Source: Marinomonas lutimaris | Lineage (GTDB): Bacteria; Pseudomonadota; Gammaproteobacteria; Pseudomonadales; Marinomonadaceae | Length of the DNA stretch: 54,078 bases | Assembly: GCF_019426345.1 (NCBI RefSeq) | Contig: NZ_JAHLLW010000023.1 | Location: 1 to 54,078 of the forward strand | Direction: 5' to 3' | Part shown: positions 33,755 to 42,082 of the stretch, one piece after another | Layout: every line of letters begins with the position of its first letter | Position numbering within the stretch: the stretch's first letter is position 1 | Position numbers and translations under genes: made by a program | The notes under the pieces: generated by a model | Told to the model about the DNA's origin: nothing | What the model saw: only the letters and a program-made list of their open reading frames with translations | The model's database searches: none

Positions 33755-35653
33755 TTAGATTTTAAAGCGATCTGTTAGTGATTTAAGTTGATGGCTTAAT
33801 GCTCTCAAGTTGCTAACGGCAGCAACAGATTCGATAGAGCCTTCAGCGGTTCGATCTGCTAACTGACGGACATTTTCAACACTGCGATTGATCTCATCAG
33901 ACACTTGAGATTGCTCTTCCGCTGCGGTAGCTATTTGATTGTTCATATCTTGGACATAGCCGACTTGTTCGCTAATGTTTGCGAAAAGTTCCAATACTTC
34001 TTTTGCTTGTTCAGCGTTTTTCGAAGATAAATCACGGCTTCTTAGCATTTTATCCAGGGATTCTTGGGCGCCATTTTGCAACTCGACAATTAAGTCCTCA
34101 ATCTCTTTAGCTGAACTTTGAGTTCTGCTAGCTAGTCCACGCACTTCGTCTGCCACTACCGCAAAGCCTCGTCCTGCTTCACCAGCTCGTGCCGCTTCTA
34201 TTGCCGCATTTAGTGCTAGTAAATTGGTCTGCTCTGCAACGGCTTTAATAACTTCTAATACATTGCCGACATTATCAGTGCGTATTTTTAGTTGTTCCAT
34301 TGCTGTGCTGGTTACAGTCAAGTCGCTAGCTAACGATTCGATTGATTTCGCTGTGTCTGATACCTTCAAATTGCCTTGGTTTACTATGTTGTCAGTTTTA
34401 GTGGTTGCTTCTGCTGCTGTTTCCGCATTACGAGCAACTTCAGAGACTGTGGAAGACATTTCATTGATTGCCGTCGCTACTTGATCGGTTTCATCTTTTT
34501 GAGACTGCATCATTGTCTGGCCTTGTTTTGATATTGTTTCTAATTGCTCACTGGTTGAGCTTAAATTTAGAACGCCAGTAATAACTTCAGAAATGAGCTT
34601 GTTTAGAGTGCGACTCATTACCCCAATATTGTTATAAAGTTGGCCTAGTTCGTCTTTGCGATCTGTTTTTAATGTCTGAGTTAAGTCGCCATTAGATATT
34701 TTCTCAACGGCGGCCTTAACATCATTCATTGGTTTTACGATCATATGGCGGATTAGAAGAGCAAAGAATATTCCCATCAAAATAGCAATCACAGTGACGG
34801 TAATTAATAAGGTTGATACTCGTTCACCATCTTCTTTGCTTTTTTGCTCTTGAAGGGATGTGATTGAATCAATTTTATCATTCATGCTAGATGACAAATT
34901 CATTAGCTTTTCTTGTGCTTTTACAAGTTCAGCATTAACGGCGGGATTACTTTTTCCAAGCTCTTCGTATTGATTTAAAAGAGATAGGATTGTTTGCTGT
35001 TTACTTTGCAGGTCACTTGATAGCTGTAGATTTTTTGTCTTGTTGATAATCGCTTGGAATCTTGTTGTAACAAGCTCTAAAGGTATATTTTCTTTTTTGA
35101 TGACATAGTCATTTATCTCTGATGTCAAAGCATACCAGCTGTTTGCGACATCTAAAGCCGTATTCATGTTCTCTACATCATTTTGCTGGCGAAGCTCTAG
35201 AATGGTTTGATTGTATTGGTTGAATATACTGCGGCGTATTGTGGTGGCATTGTTATCAATGTCTTCCCACTTGTTACGGGCATTAGTAAGGTTTGTTAGC
35301 GCTTTTTGGTATTCAAGGAGATTTTGCTCTGTTTGCTTTATTAAGTCTTTAACGTCTGCACCGTTGTATAGTGTTTCGCCCGTTTTTAATAAGTTGGCGA
35401 GGGTTTCCGTTCGGCGAATTAGCTCATTTTTATCATCTGTAGATCCTGATTCCACATAGTGCTCTCGGGCTATTTGCATATCAACCACTGTATCGTCTAA
35501 GTCATTAGATAGGCGAACTTTGTCTGCTCTATTAAGTAAAGTATTTACACCAGAAATACCGACCATTCCAACAATAAGGGCAAGTAATAATACAGACCCA
35601 AAACCTAAACCAAGTTTAGTGCCTATTTGCCTGTCTTCGAGAAATTTTTTCAT
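33755..35653 (-). CDS. Methyl-accepting chemotaxis protein (HBM-type sensor)
   Basis: A membrane chemoreceptor, 632 residues. The first helix is at about 15-35 ([20 protein letters not shown]), then an all-helical periplasmic sensor of about 250 residues, a second helix at about 280-300 and a HAMP domain with [18 protein letters not shown]. The signalling tip [20 protein letters not shown] and [17 protein letters not shown] follows. The long helical sensor fits the helical bimodular class, which includes McpS of Pseudomonas putida, a TCA-intermediate sensor. It is convergent with a carboxylate transporter. Ligand not proven. Confidence 0.9.
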   Translation of the reverse strand: MKKFLEDRQIGTKLGLGFGSVLLLALIVGMVGISGVNTLLNRADKVRLSNDLDDTVVDMQIAREHYVESGSTDDKNELIRRTETLANLLKTGETLYNGADVKDLIKQTEQNLLEYQKALTNLTNARNKWEDIDNNATTIRRSIFNQYNQTILELRQQNDVENMNTALDVANSWYALTSEINDYVIKKENIPLELVTTRFQAIINKTKNLQLSSDLQSKQQTILSLLNQYEELGKSNPAVNAELVKAQEKLMNLSSSMNDKIDSITSLQEQKSKEDGERVSTLLITVTVIAILMGIFFALLIRHMIVKPMNDVKAAVEKISNGDLTQTLKTDRKDELGQLYNNIGVMSRTLNKLISEVITGVLNLSSTSEQLETISKQGQTMMQSQKDETDQVATAINEMSSTVSEVARNAETAAEATTKTDNIVNQGNLKVSDTAKSIESLASDLTVTSTAMEQLKIRTDNVGNVLEVIKAVAEQTNLLALNAAIEAARAGEAGRGFAVVADEVRGLASRTQSSAKEIEDLIVELQNGAQESLDKMLRSRDLSSKNAEQAKEVLELFANISEQVGYVQDMNNQIATAAEEQSQVSDEINRSVENVRQLADRTAEGSIESVAAVSNLRALSHQLKSLTDRFKI

Positions 35654-35848
35654 GAGAATGCTTCCTTAGCTATTCTTTGGGGGAGGAGGGGGATAGAGCG
35701 GTTAAATATTATCCTTATTATTCATGTAACCGTTTTCTTGCTCTATCATAACTGTTTCTCACTGTTTCAATAAACAGTAAGAAGGTGCATAAAATAAGAT
35801 GTTTCAAGGTTTTGGTTATGTTTGTAATGCAATACTTTGATGTGTCGT

Positions 35849-36673
35849 TTATGCATTAATTCGTTTTTGATAGTGGTAGGGTGTCGTTCCTAGTGCTTTT
35901 TTAAAATGACTGTTCATATGGCTTTGATCGAAGAAACCGCATTCTGAGGCTACGTTGCTTGGTTGCTCACCATTTTTGAGTAATGATTTTGCTTTTTGTA
36001 GTCGAGATTGAATCTGATATTGGTGAGGAGTTATGCCAAATGATGCTTGGAATTGGCGAATGAGATGATATTTACTCATACCCGCTAACCTTGATAAGTT
36101 TTCTAGGCTAATTTCCTGGCTGGCATAAGCATGAATGTACTCTTTCGCAATTAGTAATGACTTATTTGCTTTTTTCGAAGGAATGACTGAGCTGTTGGTT
36201 TTACTATTGAGAGTTAATTGTACGAAAAAATTATAAACTGTTGTTTCTATGGTTAGCCTTGATGGCTTATCAGCGAGAGAGCGGAATATGAGGTTAAATA
36301 GTTTTATAAGCTTTTCGTCATCAATAATCGGACGATGGAAATAGGGTGCGTTTTTTGATTTGAATGTTAAGTCACTTAAAAGATCATCAAAGAGCTCTGG
36401 GGTTGGGTACATGGCTCTATACCCCCAACCATTTTCTGAGGCGGGGCTACCAGTATGGGCGGTATCGGCATTCACAATAACTAAACTACCCGCGCCGGAA
36501 GTGTGGTTCTCTCCTTGGCTGAAAAAACTTTGTGCCCCATGTTCAATGACGCCAATAGCGTAACCTTCGTGTATATGTTTTGAGAAGTGCTGATTTTTGA
36601 AGTTTGCTCGCACGCATTCAATCCCATCGTAACAATCCAGATTAAAGAAATGTGAACCGATTTCCTCTTTCAT
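35849..36673 (-). CDS. AraC-family transcriptional regulator
   Basis: 274 residues from ATG at 36673, which has AAAGGG six bases upstream; an ATG at 36703 lacks a site. An N-terminal cupin-like sensing domain (HIHEGYAIGVIEHGAQSF) is followed by two C-terminal helix-turn-helix motifs (ISLENLSRLAGMSKYHLIRQF and SNVASECGFFDQSHMNSHFKKALG is read as the second). It is divergent, about 100 nt from a LysE-type exporter, a common regulator-exporter pairing. Confidence 0.88.
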   Translation of the reverse strand: MKEEIGSHFFNLDCYDGIECVRANFKNQHFSKHIHEGYAIGVIEHGAQSFFSQGENHTSGAGSLVIVNADTAHTGSPASENGWGYRAMYPTPELFDDLLSDLTFKSKNAPYFHRPIIDDEKLIKLFNLIFRSLADKPSRLTIETTVYNFFVQLTLNSKTNSSVIPSKKANKSLLIAKEYIHAYASQEISLENLSRLAGMSKYHLIRQFQASFGITPHQYQIQSRLQKAKSLLKNGEQPSNVASECGFFDQSHMNSHFKKALGTTPYHYQKRINA

Positions 36674-36776
36674 AAAATGCCCTTTGAGTTGTTGAGTTGT
36701 CATAAAAACGCAATTTTATCCTATAAGCAAATATCTCTACATAGATAATAGCTTCTTGTTTTATATAGGAGGAATT

Positions 36777-37397
36777 ATGTTTAATCTTGGTGACGATACT
36801 GTTTTGTATTACATCGCAATTTGTTTGGTTGCAGCCGGGACGCCAGGCCCAGGTACGCTTGCTGTATTGAATTCTGCTTTGTTCTTTGGTGTCAAACGGA
36901 CATTGCCAGTAATGCTTGGGATTTTATTTGGTATGGCTGTCGTTTCTGTCGCCACGGTAACTGGTTTAAGTGCGTTGATTTTGCACTCTACGTTTGCCTT
37001 TTCGGTGATCAAATACTTTGGTGGATTATATATTGGCTATTTAGGTATGCGCATTTTATGGTCTATCTTTAAAAGTATACAAGGTGGGATAAAGGCCGAA
37101 AAGTCCGAGAAAGAAATGACATTCGTAACCGGTGTTATTCTGTCCATTTTTAATCCGAAAACCTTAGTGTTTTTTACCGCTCTGCTTCCTGCTTTTATCC
37201 ACCAAGAGAGCAGCGTAATTTCACAGACTGTTACCCTTACACTGATTTTGTTGCTTTGTACTTTTCTTGTGCATTTAACCTACAGCATGTTATGTGGTTA
37301 TGTGTCTGCTTTCTTTGTACGACATATGATATGGGTGGACGCCATTACAGGCTCGATGTTTGTCTGTTTTTCAATCGCTGTTTTGTTGTTGTCTTAA
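36777..37397 (+). CDS. LysE/RhtB-family amino-acid exporter
   Basis: 206 residues with about six membrane helices, starting MFNLGDDTVLYYIAICLVAA and carrying the family landmarks TPGPGTLAVLNSALFFG and ILSIFNPKTLVFFTALLPAF. The start at 36777 follows a strong AGGAGG; the longer frame from 36756 does not. Members export amino acids or related metabolites. It is likely controlled by the divergent AraC regulator. Confidence 0.88.
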   Translation: MFNLGDDTVLYYIAICLVAAGTPGPGTLAVLNSALFFGVKRTLPVMLGILFGMAVVSVATVTGLSALILHSTFAFSVIKYFGGLYIGYLGMRILWSIFKSIQGGIKAEKSEKEMTFVTGVILSIFNPKTLVFFTALLPAFIHQESSVISQTVTLTLILLLCTFLVHLTYSMLCGYVSAFFVRHMIWVDAITGSMFVCFSIAVLLLS

Positions 37398-37490
37398 TAT
37401 GTACTTACTATGATGCATAAGCAGATGAATTCATCAATGTAGAACTTGGGAACATATTATCTGGTTTGAATGCAATTAATCGATAAAAAA

Positions 37491-37515
37491 AAGGCAGCCA
37501 GATGGTTGCCCTTTT
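37491..37515. terminator. Bidirectional terminator between lysE-like gene and phoX
   Basis: AAGGCAGCCA pairs with TGGTTGCC plus CTT (one G-U) around a tight loop. An A run on the left and a T run on the right let it serve both convergent genes. Confidence 0.75.
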
Positions 37516-37558
37516 CGTTTTTACGTAACTAAAGCGCTAGCTCTTAAATCTTAGGCGC

Positions 37559-39454
37559 TCATATCTTAGGTATGCCCGTGATGTAACCAACAGCAGCACC
37601 GTAACGGTCTTTGTAGTTAGCGCGAATGTATGGATCTAATGTGTCTTTTACTTTCGCGTGTAGTTTGTCATCCCAGTCACCAGCGTGTTGGATGTTACTC
37701 ATGATGTAAGTCCAGCCGTTGATTTCATCTACAGCGTGTAAGCCAGTTGATTCTGCGCCAGCAGGACAAGACATGATGCGTGATAACTCACCGCTGTCTA
37801 CGTTATAAGCCCAAAGGAAGTTGTTCACGTGGTTGCCACTGTCTTCACCAATGAACAAAGTGCGAAGTTTTTCAGAGAACTTGATGTTATCAGGGTTCGC
37901 AATACGATCAGCGTGAGCTGTGTTGCCAAGTGCATCAGGCGTTGCTAAGTCTTCGCCAATTAGGTTTGCAGGAGCATGCATGTGAACAGATACCCATTCA
38001 CTGTCGATTGCTTGGCCGTTATTGTCTTTTTGACCGCCGGTTAATTTATGTTCATAAACCGCACCCGCTTTAGGACCTTCAACATGAATGTCGTTGCTGC
38101 CATCTGTCATGGTTTTGTAGATATAAGACATAGCTGAATAGGCTTTTTTGTCTTTAATGTTGACAGTGGTGCCTTCCATTTTTGTGAATCCCAATGATCC
38201 GCCAACTAATGCTGCATAACGGTGAGTTTCTAGGAAAGCAGCTTCTTTTTCCATGCCAGGTTTTAGTTTTACCCAGTTGGTTTTACCGCCGTAGCCAATT
38301 TTGGTGAAGCTAGAATCTTTAGGGTCTTTAGTATGAATTTCCATGATGTCGGTCGATTTAATCCCCGCATCTACCAAACGTTGAATCTCATCACTATTGG
38401 CTTCGCCTAATTTGATCCAAGAGATATCGCCTGCACCTGGGCCTTTACTAGAAATTTGAGTCCATTTAGCCACGTAAAGCTTACCAGAAGAAAGGTCGCG
38501 GGCTTTATCTGCAATGAACATAAACAAACCGCTGTTTGTCGCATCGTCACCCATGATAACAGTGCGCTCATCAGGCATAACTTGTACAAGCTCGTGAGAA
38601 ATTCGACCCATACAGTAATGTTTCTTGATAGACCCCGTTCCGTCTTTGTTAACCGTTACTTCAGGCAAATGACCATAGTTGTATGGTTTGCCTTTGTTTT
38701 CATCACCAAATAGGTTTTTAGAATAGGCTTTGAATTGTTTGTCATCTGCTTTAGAGGCATCTGGTTCGTATTCTTCACTGGAAAGGTGAGTTCCCCAAGG
38801 AGAAAGGCTGGCACCACAGGTGATCCATAAACCACCAACATTTGACGTATCAACGTTGTGGTATTTAACCAGTTTCAATTCACCGGTTTCTGGATTTTGG
38901 TCTAAGGTCAGGATAGCAATAGGAGAAGGCAGCTTGCCGTACATGTCTTCGCCAGCACCATCGCGAGTAGCATATTCAAATTGAACGACTGCAAAGACGT
39001 GATTACCGTAAACGCCAGCTACTTTTGCATCTTTAACGGTTAATAAGCTAGAGCCATCTGGACAGTCTGAGAAAAATTGGCGATTTCCGGCGCTAGGATC
39101 AAGAATTGGCTTGTTGTTGATGTCGTAATAACCACCAGCAATTACAGTATTGCCATTACCGTCTGCAACTTTGTCGCCCGTCATGAAGAATGGTTGGTAA
39201 TCGAGTTTAACCATGCGGCTTGTGCCATCTTCGAACTTCAATTGCATCGCTGAGTTAATAAGGTTGGTTGACATGGCAGCAGGATTGCTTAGTGATGGTG
39301 CGGCCATAGGAACAAAGCTAACAGAAGAAAGAGGGGCATCAGTCATTCCTGCAAAAGCAGTAGAGCTAAATACACCACCTGCAAGTGGTAGTAATGGTGC
39401 ACCAGCCATAAAGCCGAGCATACGACGGCGATTTGAGTCGACAGAATTAGTCAT
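37559..39454 (-). CDS. phoX: PhoX-family alkaline phosphatase (DUF839)
   Basis: An exported Ca/Fe-type phosphatase that releases phosphate from organic esters; 631 residues. A twin-arginine signal (NRRRMLGFMAGAPLLPLAGG, cleavage near AFA) shows Tat export of a folded, metal-loaded protein. The body has PhoX-like stretches CGASLSPWGTHLSSEEYEPD, MGRISHELVQVMPDERTVIMGDD and LFIGEDSGNH. ATG at 39454 has AAGGAAAA upstream. Specific PhoX activity is inferred from family. A possible Pho box lies upstream. Confidence 0.85.
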   Translation of the reverse strand: MTNSVDSNRRRMLGFMAGAPLLPLAGGVFSSTAFAGMTDAPLSSVSFVPMAAPSLSNPAAMSTNLINSAMQLKFEDGTSRMVKLDYQPFFMTGDKVADGNGNTVIAGGYYDINNKPILDPSAGNRQFFSDCPDGSSLLTVKDAKVAGVYGNHVFAVVQFEYATRDGAGEDMYGKLPSPIAILTLDQNPETGELKLVKYHNVDTSNVGGLWITCGASLSPWGTHLSSEEYEPDASKADDKQFKAYSKNLFGDENKGKPYNYGHLPEVTVNKDGTGSIKKHYCMGRISHELVQVMPDERTVIMGDDATNSGLFMFIADKARDLSSGKLYVAKWTQISSKGPGAGDISWIKLGEANSDEIQRLVDAGIKSTDIMEIHTKDPKDSSFTKIGYGGKTNWVKLKPGMEKEAAFLETHRYAALVGGSLGFTKMEGTTVNIKDKKAYSAMSYIYKTMTDGSNDIHVEGPKAGAVYEHKLTGGQKDNNGQAIDSEWVSVHMHAPANLIGEDLATPDALGNTAHADRIANPDNIKFSEKLRTLFIGEDSGNHVNNFLWAYNVDSGELSRIMSCPAGAESTGLHAVDEINGWTYIMSNIQHAGDWDDKLHAKVKDTLDPYIRANYKDRYGAAVGYITGIPKI

Positions 39455-39552
39455 GATTTTTTCCTTGATTCCTACAGGTCGCAACCTGAACTACGTGTGT
39501 AAAAAGAAAGTGAGAGAGCCACTGAGATAGGGTTCTTGAAAAGGATTAAATC

Positions 39553-39578
39553 AGGGTTTGATGAAGTTTCTGTGACAG
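39553..39578 (-). promoter_or_regulatory. Possible PhoB box upstream of phoX
   Basis: On the minus strand CTGTCAC, ACTTCAT and CCCTGAT are spaced at the 11-bp period of PhoB half-sites. The first matches CTGTCAT at six of seven bases; the others are weak. Phosphate control is expected for phoX but this site is tentative. Confidence 0.3.
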
Positions 39579-39723
39579 ATTTAAATTATTTGGTTACAAA
39601 TAGAAAAATACCCCATGAATGAGAATGCTTTTTATTTCAATTGGTTAAGCTCAGAGTACATTTTCAGTTTGGCTTTTAAATCGAGCTTTCTTGCTGTTGA
39701 TCATTCGTAGCATTGGTTTTATG

Positions 39724-39752
39724 CAATTCATGAATTTAATTGTCATGAATTG
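39724..39752. promoter_or_regulatory. Inverted repeat operator candidate before the PfpI gene
   Basis: CAATTCATGA (39724-39733) and TCATGAATTG (39743-39752) are a perfect 10-bp inverted repeat with a 9-nt spacer. Further TCATGA copies occur at 39769-39774 and across the start codon (39797-39802). Confidence 0.5.
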
Positions 39753-39798
39753 ATGGAATAGGATATGTTCATGATCAAACGTGGGAGTAAATTAAATC

Positions 39799-40395
39799 AT
39801 GAATATATCCATTTTAACTTTCGATGGCTTTAATGAGTTGGACTCATTTATAGCGCTTGGTATTTTGAACAGAGTAAAAAATAAAGGCTGGAAGGTATCT
39901 ATTGCCAGCCCAACTAAACAAGTTAAGTCAATGAATGGTGTTGTGATTGAAAGGCAGGCTTCCCTTGAAAGCTTATCTTCTGCTGATGCTGTCATTGTAG
40001 GGAGTGGGATAAAAACAAGAGAAGTGGTAGCTGATGCATCTATTATGGCGCAATTACAACTTGACCCAAGTCGTCAGGTAATTGGGGCTCAATGTTCTGG
40101 CACTTTAGTTTTAACTAAACTGGGATTATTGGACGATGTTCCTGCTTGTACCGATATAACAACATTGCCATGGGTAAAAGAGGCTGGCATTGAAGTACTT
40201 AATCAAGCTTTTTTTGCAAAAGGAAATGTAGCTACTGCTGGTGGCTGCTTGGCCTCTCATTATCTTGCTGCTTGGGTAATTGCTCGGTTAGACAGCATTG
40301 AAGAAGCGAAAAACGCTATCGACTACGTTGCCCCAGTTGGTGAAAATGAAGACTATGTAAGTCGCGTCATGCAGAATATATCGCCTTATTTGTAG
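39799..40395 (+). CDS. DJ-1/PfpI-family protein
   Basis: 198 residues, cytoplasmic glutamine amidotransferase-like fold. E13 (GFNELDS) and the nucleophile-elbow C99 in IGAQCSGTLVLTKLGLL are the conserved pair of the DJ-1/PfpI superfamily. Members act as chaperones, glyoxalases, isocyanide hydratases or regulators without DNA-binding domain; which applies is unknown. It stands alone with an inverted repeat just upstream. Confidence 0.85.
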   Translation: MNISILTFDGFNELDSFIALGILNRVKNKGWKVSIASPTKQVKSMNGVVIERQASLESLSSADAVIVGSGIKTREVVADASIMAQLQLDPSRQVIGAQCSGTLVLTKLGLLDDVPACTDITTLPWVKEAGIEVLNQAFFAKGNVATAGGCLASHYLAAWVIARLDSIEEAKNAIDYVAPVGENEDYVSRVMQNISPYL

Positions 40396-40606
40396 TGTGC
40401 TGTTGAGTGCAGTGTCAGGTAATAGGCCTTAAAGGCGTAAAGATAAGGTTAAAATGTGCATCTGTACTTTGGGTGTTGTTCTTATTGTTTTGTCTCAATA
40501 GAATCAACTGTTACTTTTATTTGTCTTGTGACGACTTTGTTTTTTGATGGGAGTTAAAAAGCAAACCAAGGCAGACTTTATATTTGCATAGAACAAGAAG
40601 GTCCGC

Positions 40607-41074
40607 ATGAAGAAAGTTTTCTTGAAAAAACTGCAGTCTCTTACCGCGATTCTTGTGTTGAATACGGTACCTGTTAGTTTTGCCCAGACTGGTGGGATTA
40701 ATTATGAAGCGGAAGTGCTGCAAGCTAGAGTACTTACGGATGATAGAAAAAATACACTTAAAAGTGCTGATTCTCAAACAGACTCATTAAAACAACTGTA
40801 TTTTGATAATTCATTGGCTTACATCCAAAAGCACTCGGAACAAACGGCTGGCTATCAGCATCAAGTAGCTTTGGCGCTGGTGGAAGAAGCGTATCAAGAT
40901 GATTATGACACTCTGTTGGATACGTATGAGAGAGAGTTAGAGGGCGCGGTGGCCAGTAACGATGTTGACAGAATAGAGGGTGCCAAAAGTCTAGTTGAGG
41001 ATCAATTGCAGGAATTAAAAGCGATAAGACGTGCTAAAATTGCTGAGTTTAATCGGCAGTTCGGTTTGTCTTAA
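40607..41074 (+). CDS. Exported hypothetical protein
   Basis: 155 residues. A Sec signal peptide (MKKVFLKKLQSLTAILVLNT, cleavage near SFA-QT) is followed by a helical, charged, coiled-coil-like mature part (LVEEAYQDDYDTLLDTYERELEG is read over about 92-114, then EDQLQELKAIRRAKIAEFNR). No domain is recognised. It would be periplasmic. The next gene begins 47 nt later on the same strand and could be co-transcribed. Confidence 0.7.
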   Translation: MKKVFLKKLQSLTAILVLNTVPVSFAQTGGINYEAEVLQARVLTDDRKNTLKSADSQTDSLKQLYFDNSLAYIQKHSEQTAGYQHQVALALVEEAYQDDYDTLLDTYERELEGAVASNDVDRIEGAKSLVEDQLQELKAIRRAKIAEFNRQFGLS

Positions 41075-41121
41075 AGTTTAATTGTTTGCCCTCAATAAAG
41101 TATACCAAATAGCGAGTTTTA

Positions 41122-41877
41122 ATGTCGTTTCATCAAGCTGCAATTAACTTTGTTTTAATACGTCGGCAATTTGACTTTCGTGGCATTGAGATGGGGCGTT
41201 GGGTTACTCCAGCGGAAAGAGATCGCGCGGCGGTTAACTTCCATCGAGCGCTAGAAGATTTAATGACTGTGCTGCAAGGGCCAGAATTGCTGATATCTTT
41301 ACGAGGCACTCTGGGTCTTCAATACGGAAAAGGTGGCAGGCCTGGCGTTGCTGCTCACTATGTTCCAGCAACGCGGCAGTTATCTTTAGCGAAGAACGCA
41401 GGTGCTGGCAGTCTCGCACATGAGTGGTTTCATGCTTTCGACCATTATATGGGCGAAAAAATGTTTTACCAAATATCATCTTCTCGTTTTGCTTCTGAAA
41501 GTTGGTTGAATGACGCCAAACTGCAATTGTCCCGCAACAAACAACCTCATCCTCTAAACTTGCTATTGGCCGAATGCTTCAAGACTATCATGCTAAATGA
41601 GCAAGGAAATGAGCCCAGTGACCTGTTTAAAGCGTCCCGTCTTGCAGACCAAAAGCTAAAAATAGTCTATTACGCCAAACCAGAAGAGATGTCAGCAAGA
41701 GCTTTTGAAGCCTTCGTTGAAGACACAAAACCTACCAGTAGCTTTTTAGTCAAAGGTAGTCGTCATTCAGAAGAGGCCAAAATGGGTCTTTATCCTCAAG
41801 GCGAACAGCGTCATCAGGTCAATCAAGCCTTTCAAAATTATTTTAGTTTGCTTGGTCGGGCATTGAGCCAAATTTAG
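41122..41877 (+). CDS. CLCA_X family protein (putative metallopeptidase-like)
   Basis: 251 residues, no signal peptide or membrane segment. It matches the CLCA_X family by RRQFDFRGIEMGRWVTPAER, GLQYGKGGRPGVAAHYVPA and AHEWFHAFDHYMGEKM. The last stretch contains HEWFH, an HExxH zinc-protease signature with a downstream His and Asp. Family function is not established. A bidirectional terminator separates it from gcvP. Confidence 0.75.
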   Translation: MSFHQAAINFVLIRRQFDFRGIEMGRWVTPAERDRAAVNFHRALEDLMTVLQGPELLISLRGTLGLQYGKGGRPGVAAHYVPATRQLSLAKNAGAGSLAHEWFHAFDHYMGEKMFYQISSSRFASESWLNDAKLQLSRNKQPHPLNLLLAECFKTIMLNEQGNEPSDLFKASRLADQKLKIVYYAKPEEMSARAFEAFVEDTKPTSSFLVKGSRHSEEAKMGLYPQGEQRHQVNQAFQNYFSLLGRALSQI

Positions 41878-42017
41878 CATTTCTATTGTCTTTTTATTAT
41901 TTCTTAGCCCTTTTGTCGTTACTTGTCGGTTGTTTTATATTCTATATGATAAATAGGGATTAATTTTTATGAAATTTATCTTTAGCTTCTTATCATGTAG
42001 CTGTATTTCCTTCTTAA

Positions 42018-42052
42018 CAAAAAAGGCGAATCATTGCTGATTCGCCTTTTTG
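42018..42052. terminator. Bidirectional terminator between CLCA_X gene and gcvP
   Basis: AAAAGGCGAATCA (42021-42033) and TGATTCGCCTTTT (42038-42050) are a perfect 13-bp stem around TTGC, with flanking A and T runs. Confidence 0.9.
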
Positions 42053-42082
42053 AGTTCTAGTACTTTTTAGTAGCTTCGAAGA

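Larger units (their letters stand above)
39455..39798. other. Divergent phoX - PfpI upstream region
   Basis: About 340 bases without a gene. It contains a Pho-box-like stretch (39553-39578), several TCATGA hexamers, and a 10-bp inverted repeat near the downstream gene. Both promoters must be here. Confidence 0.5.
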
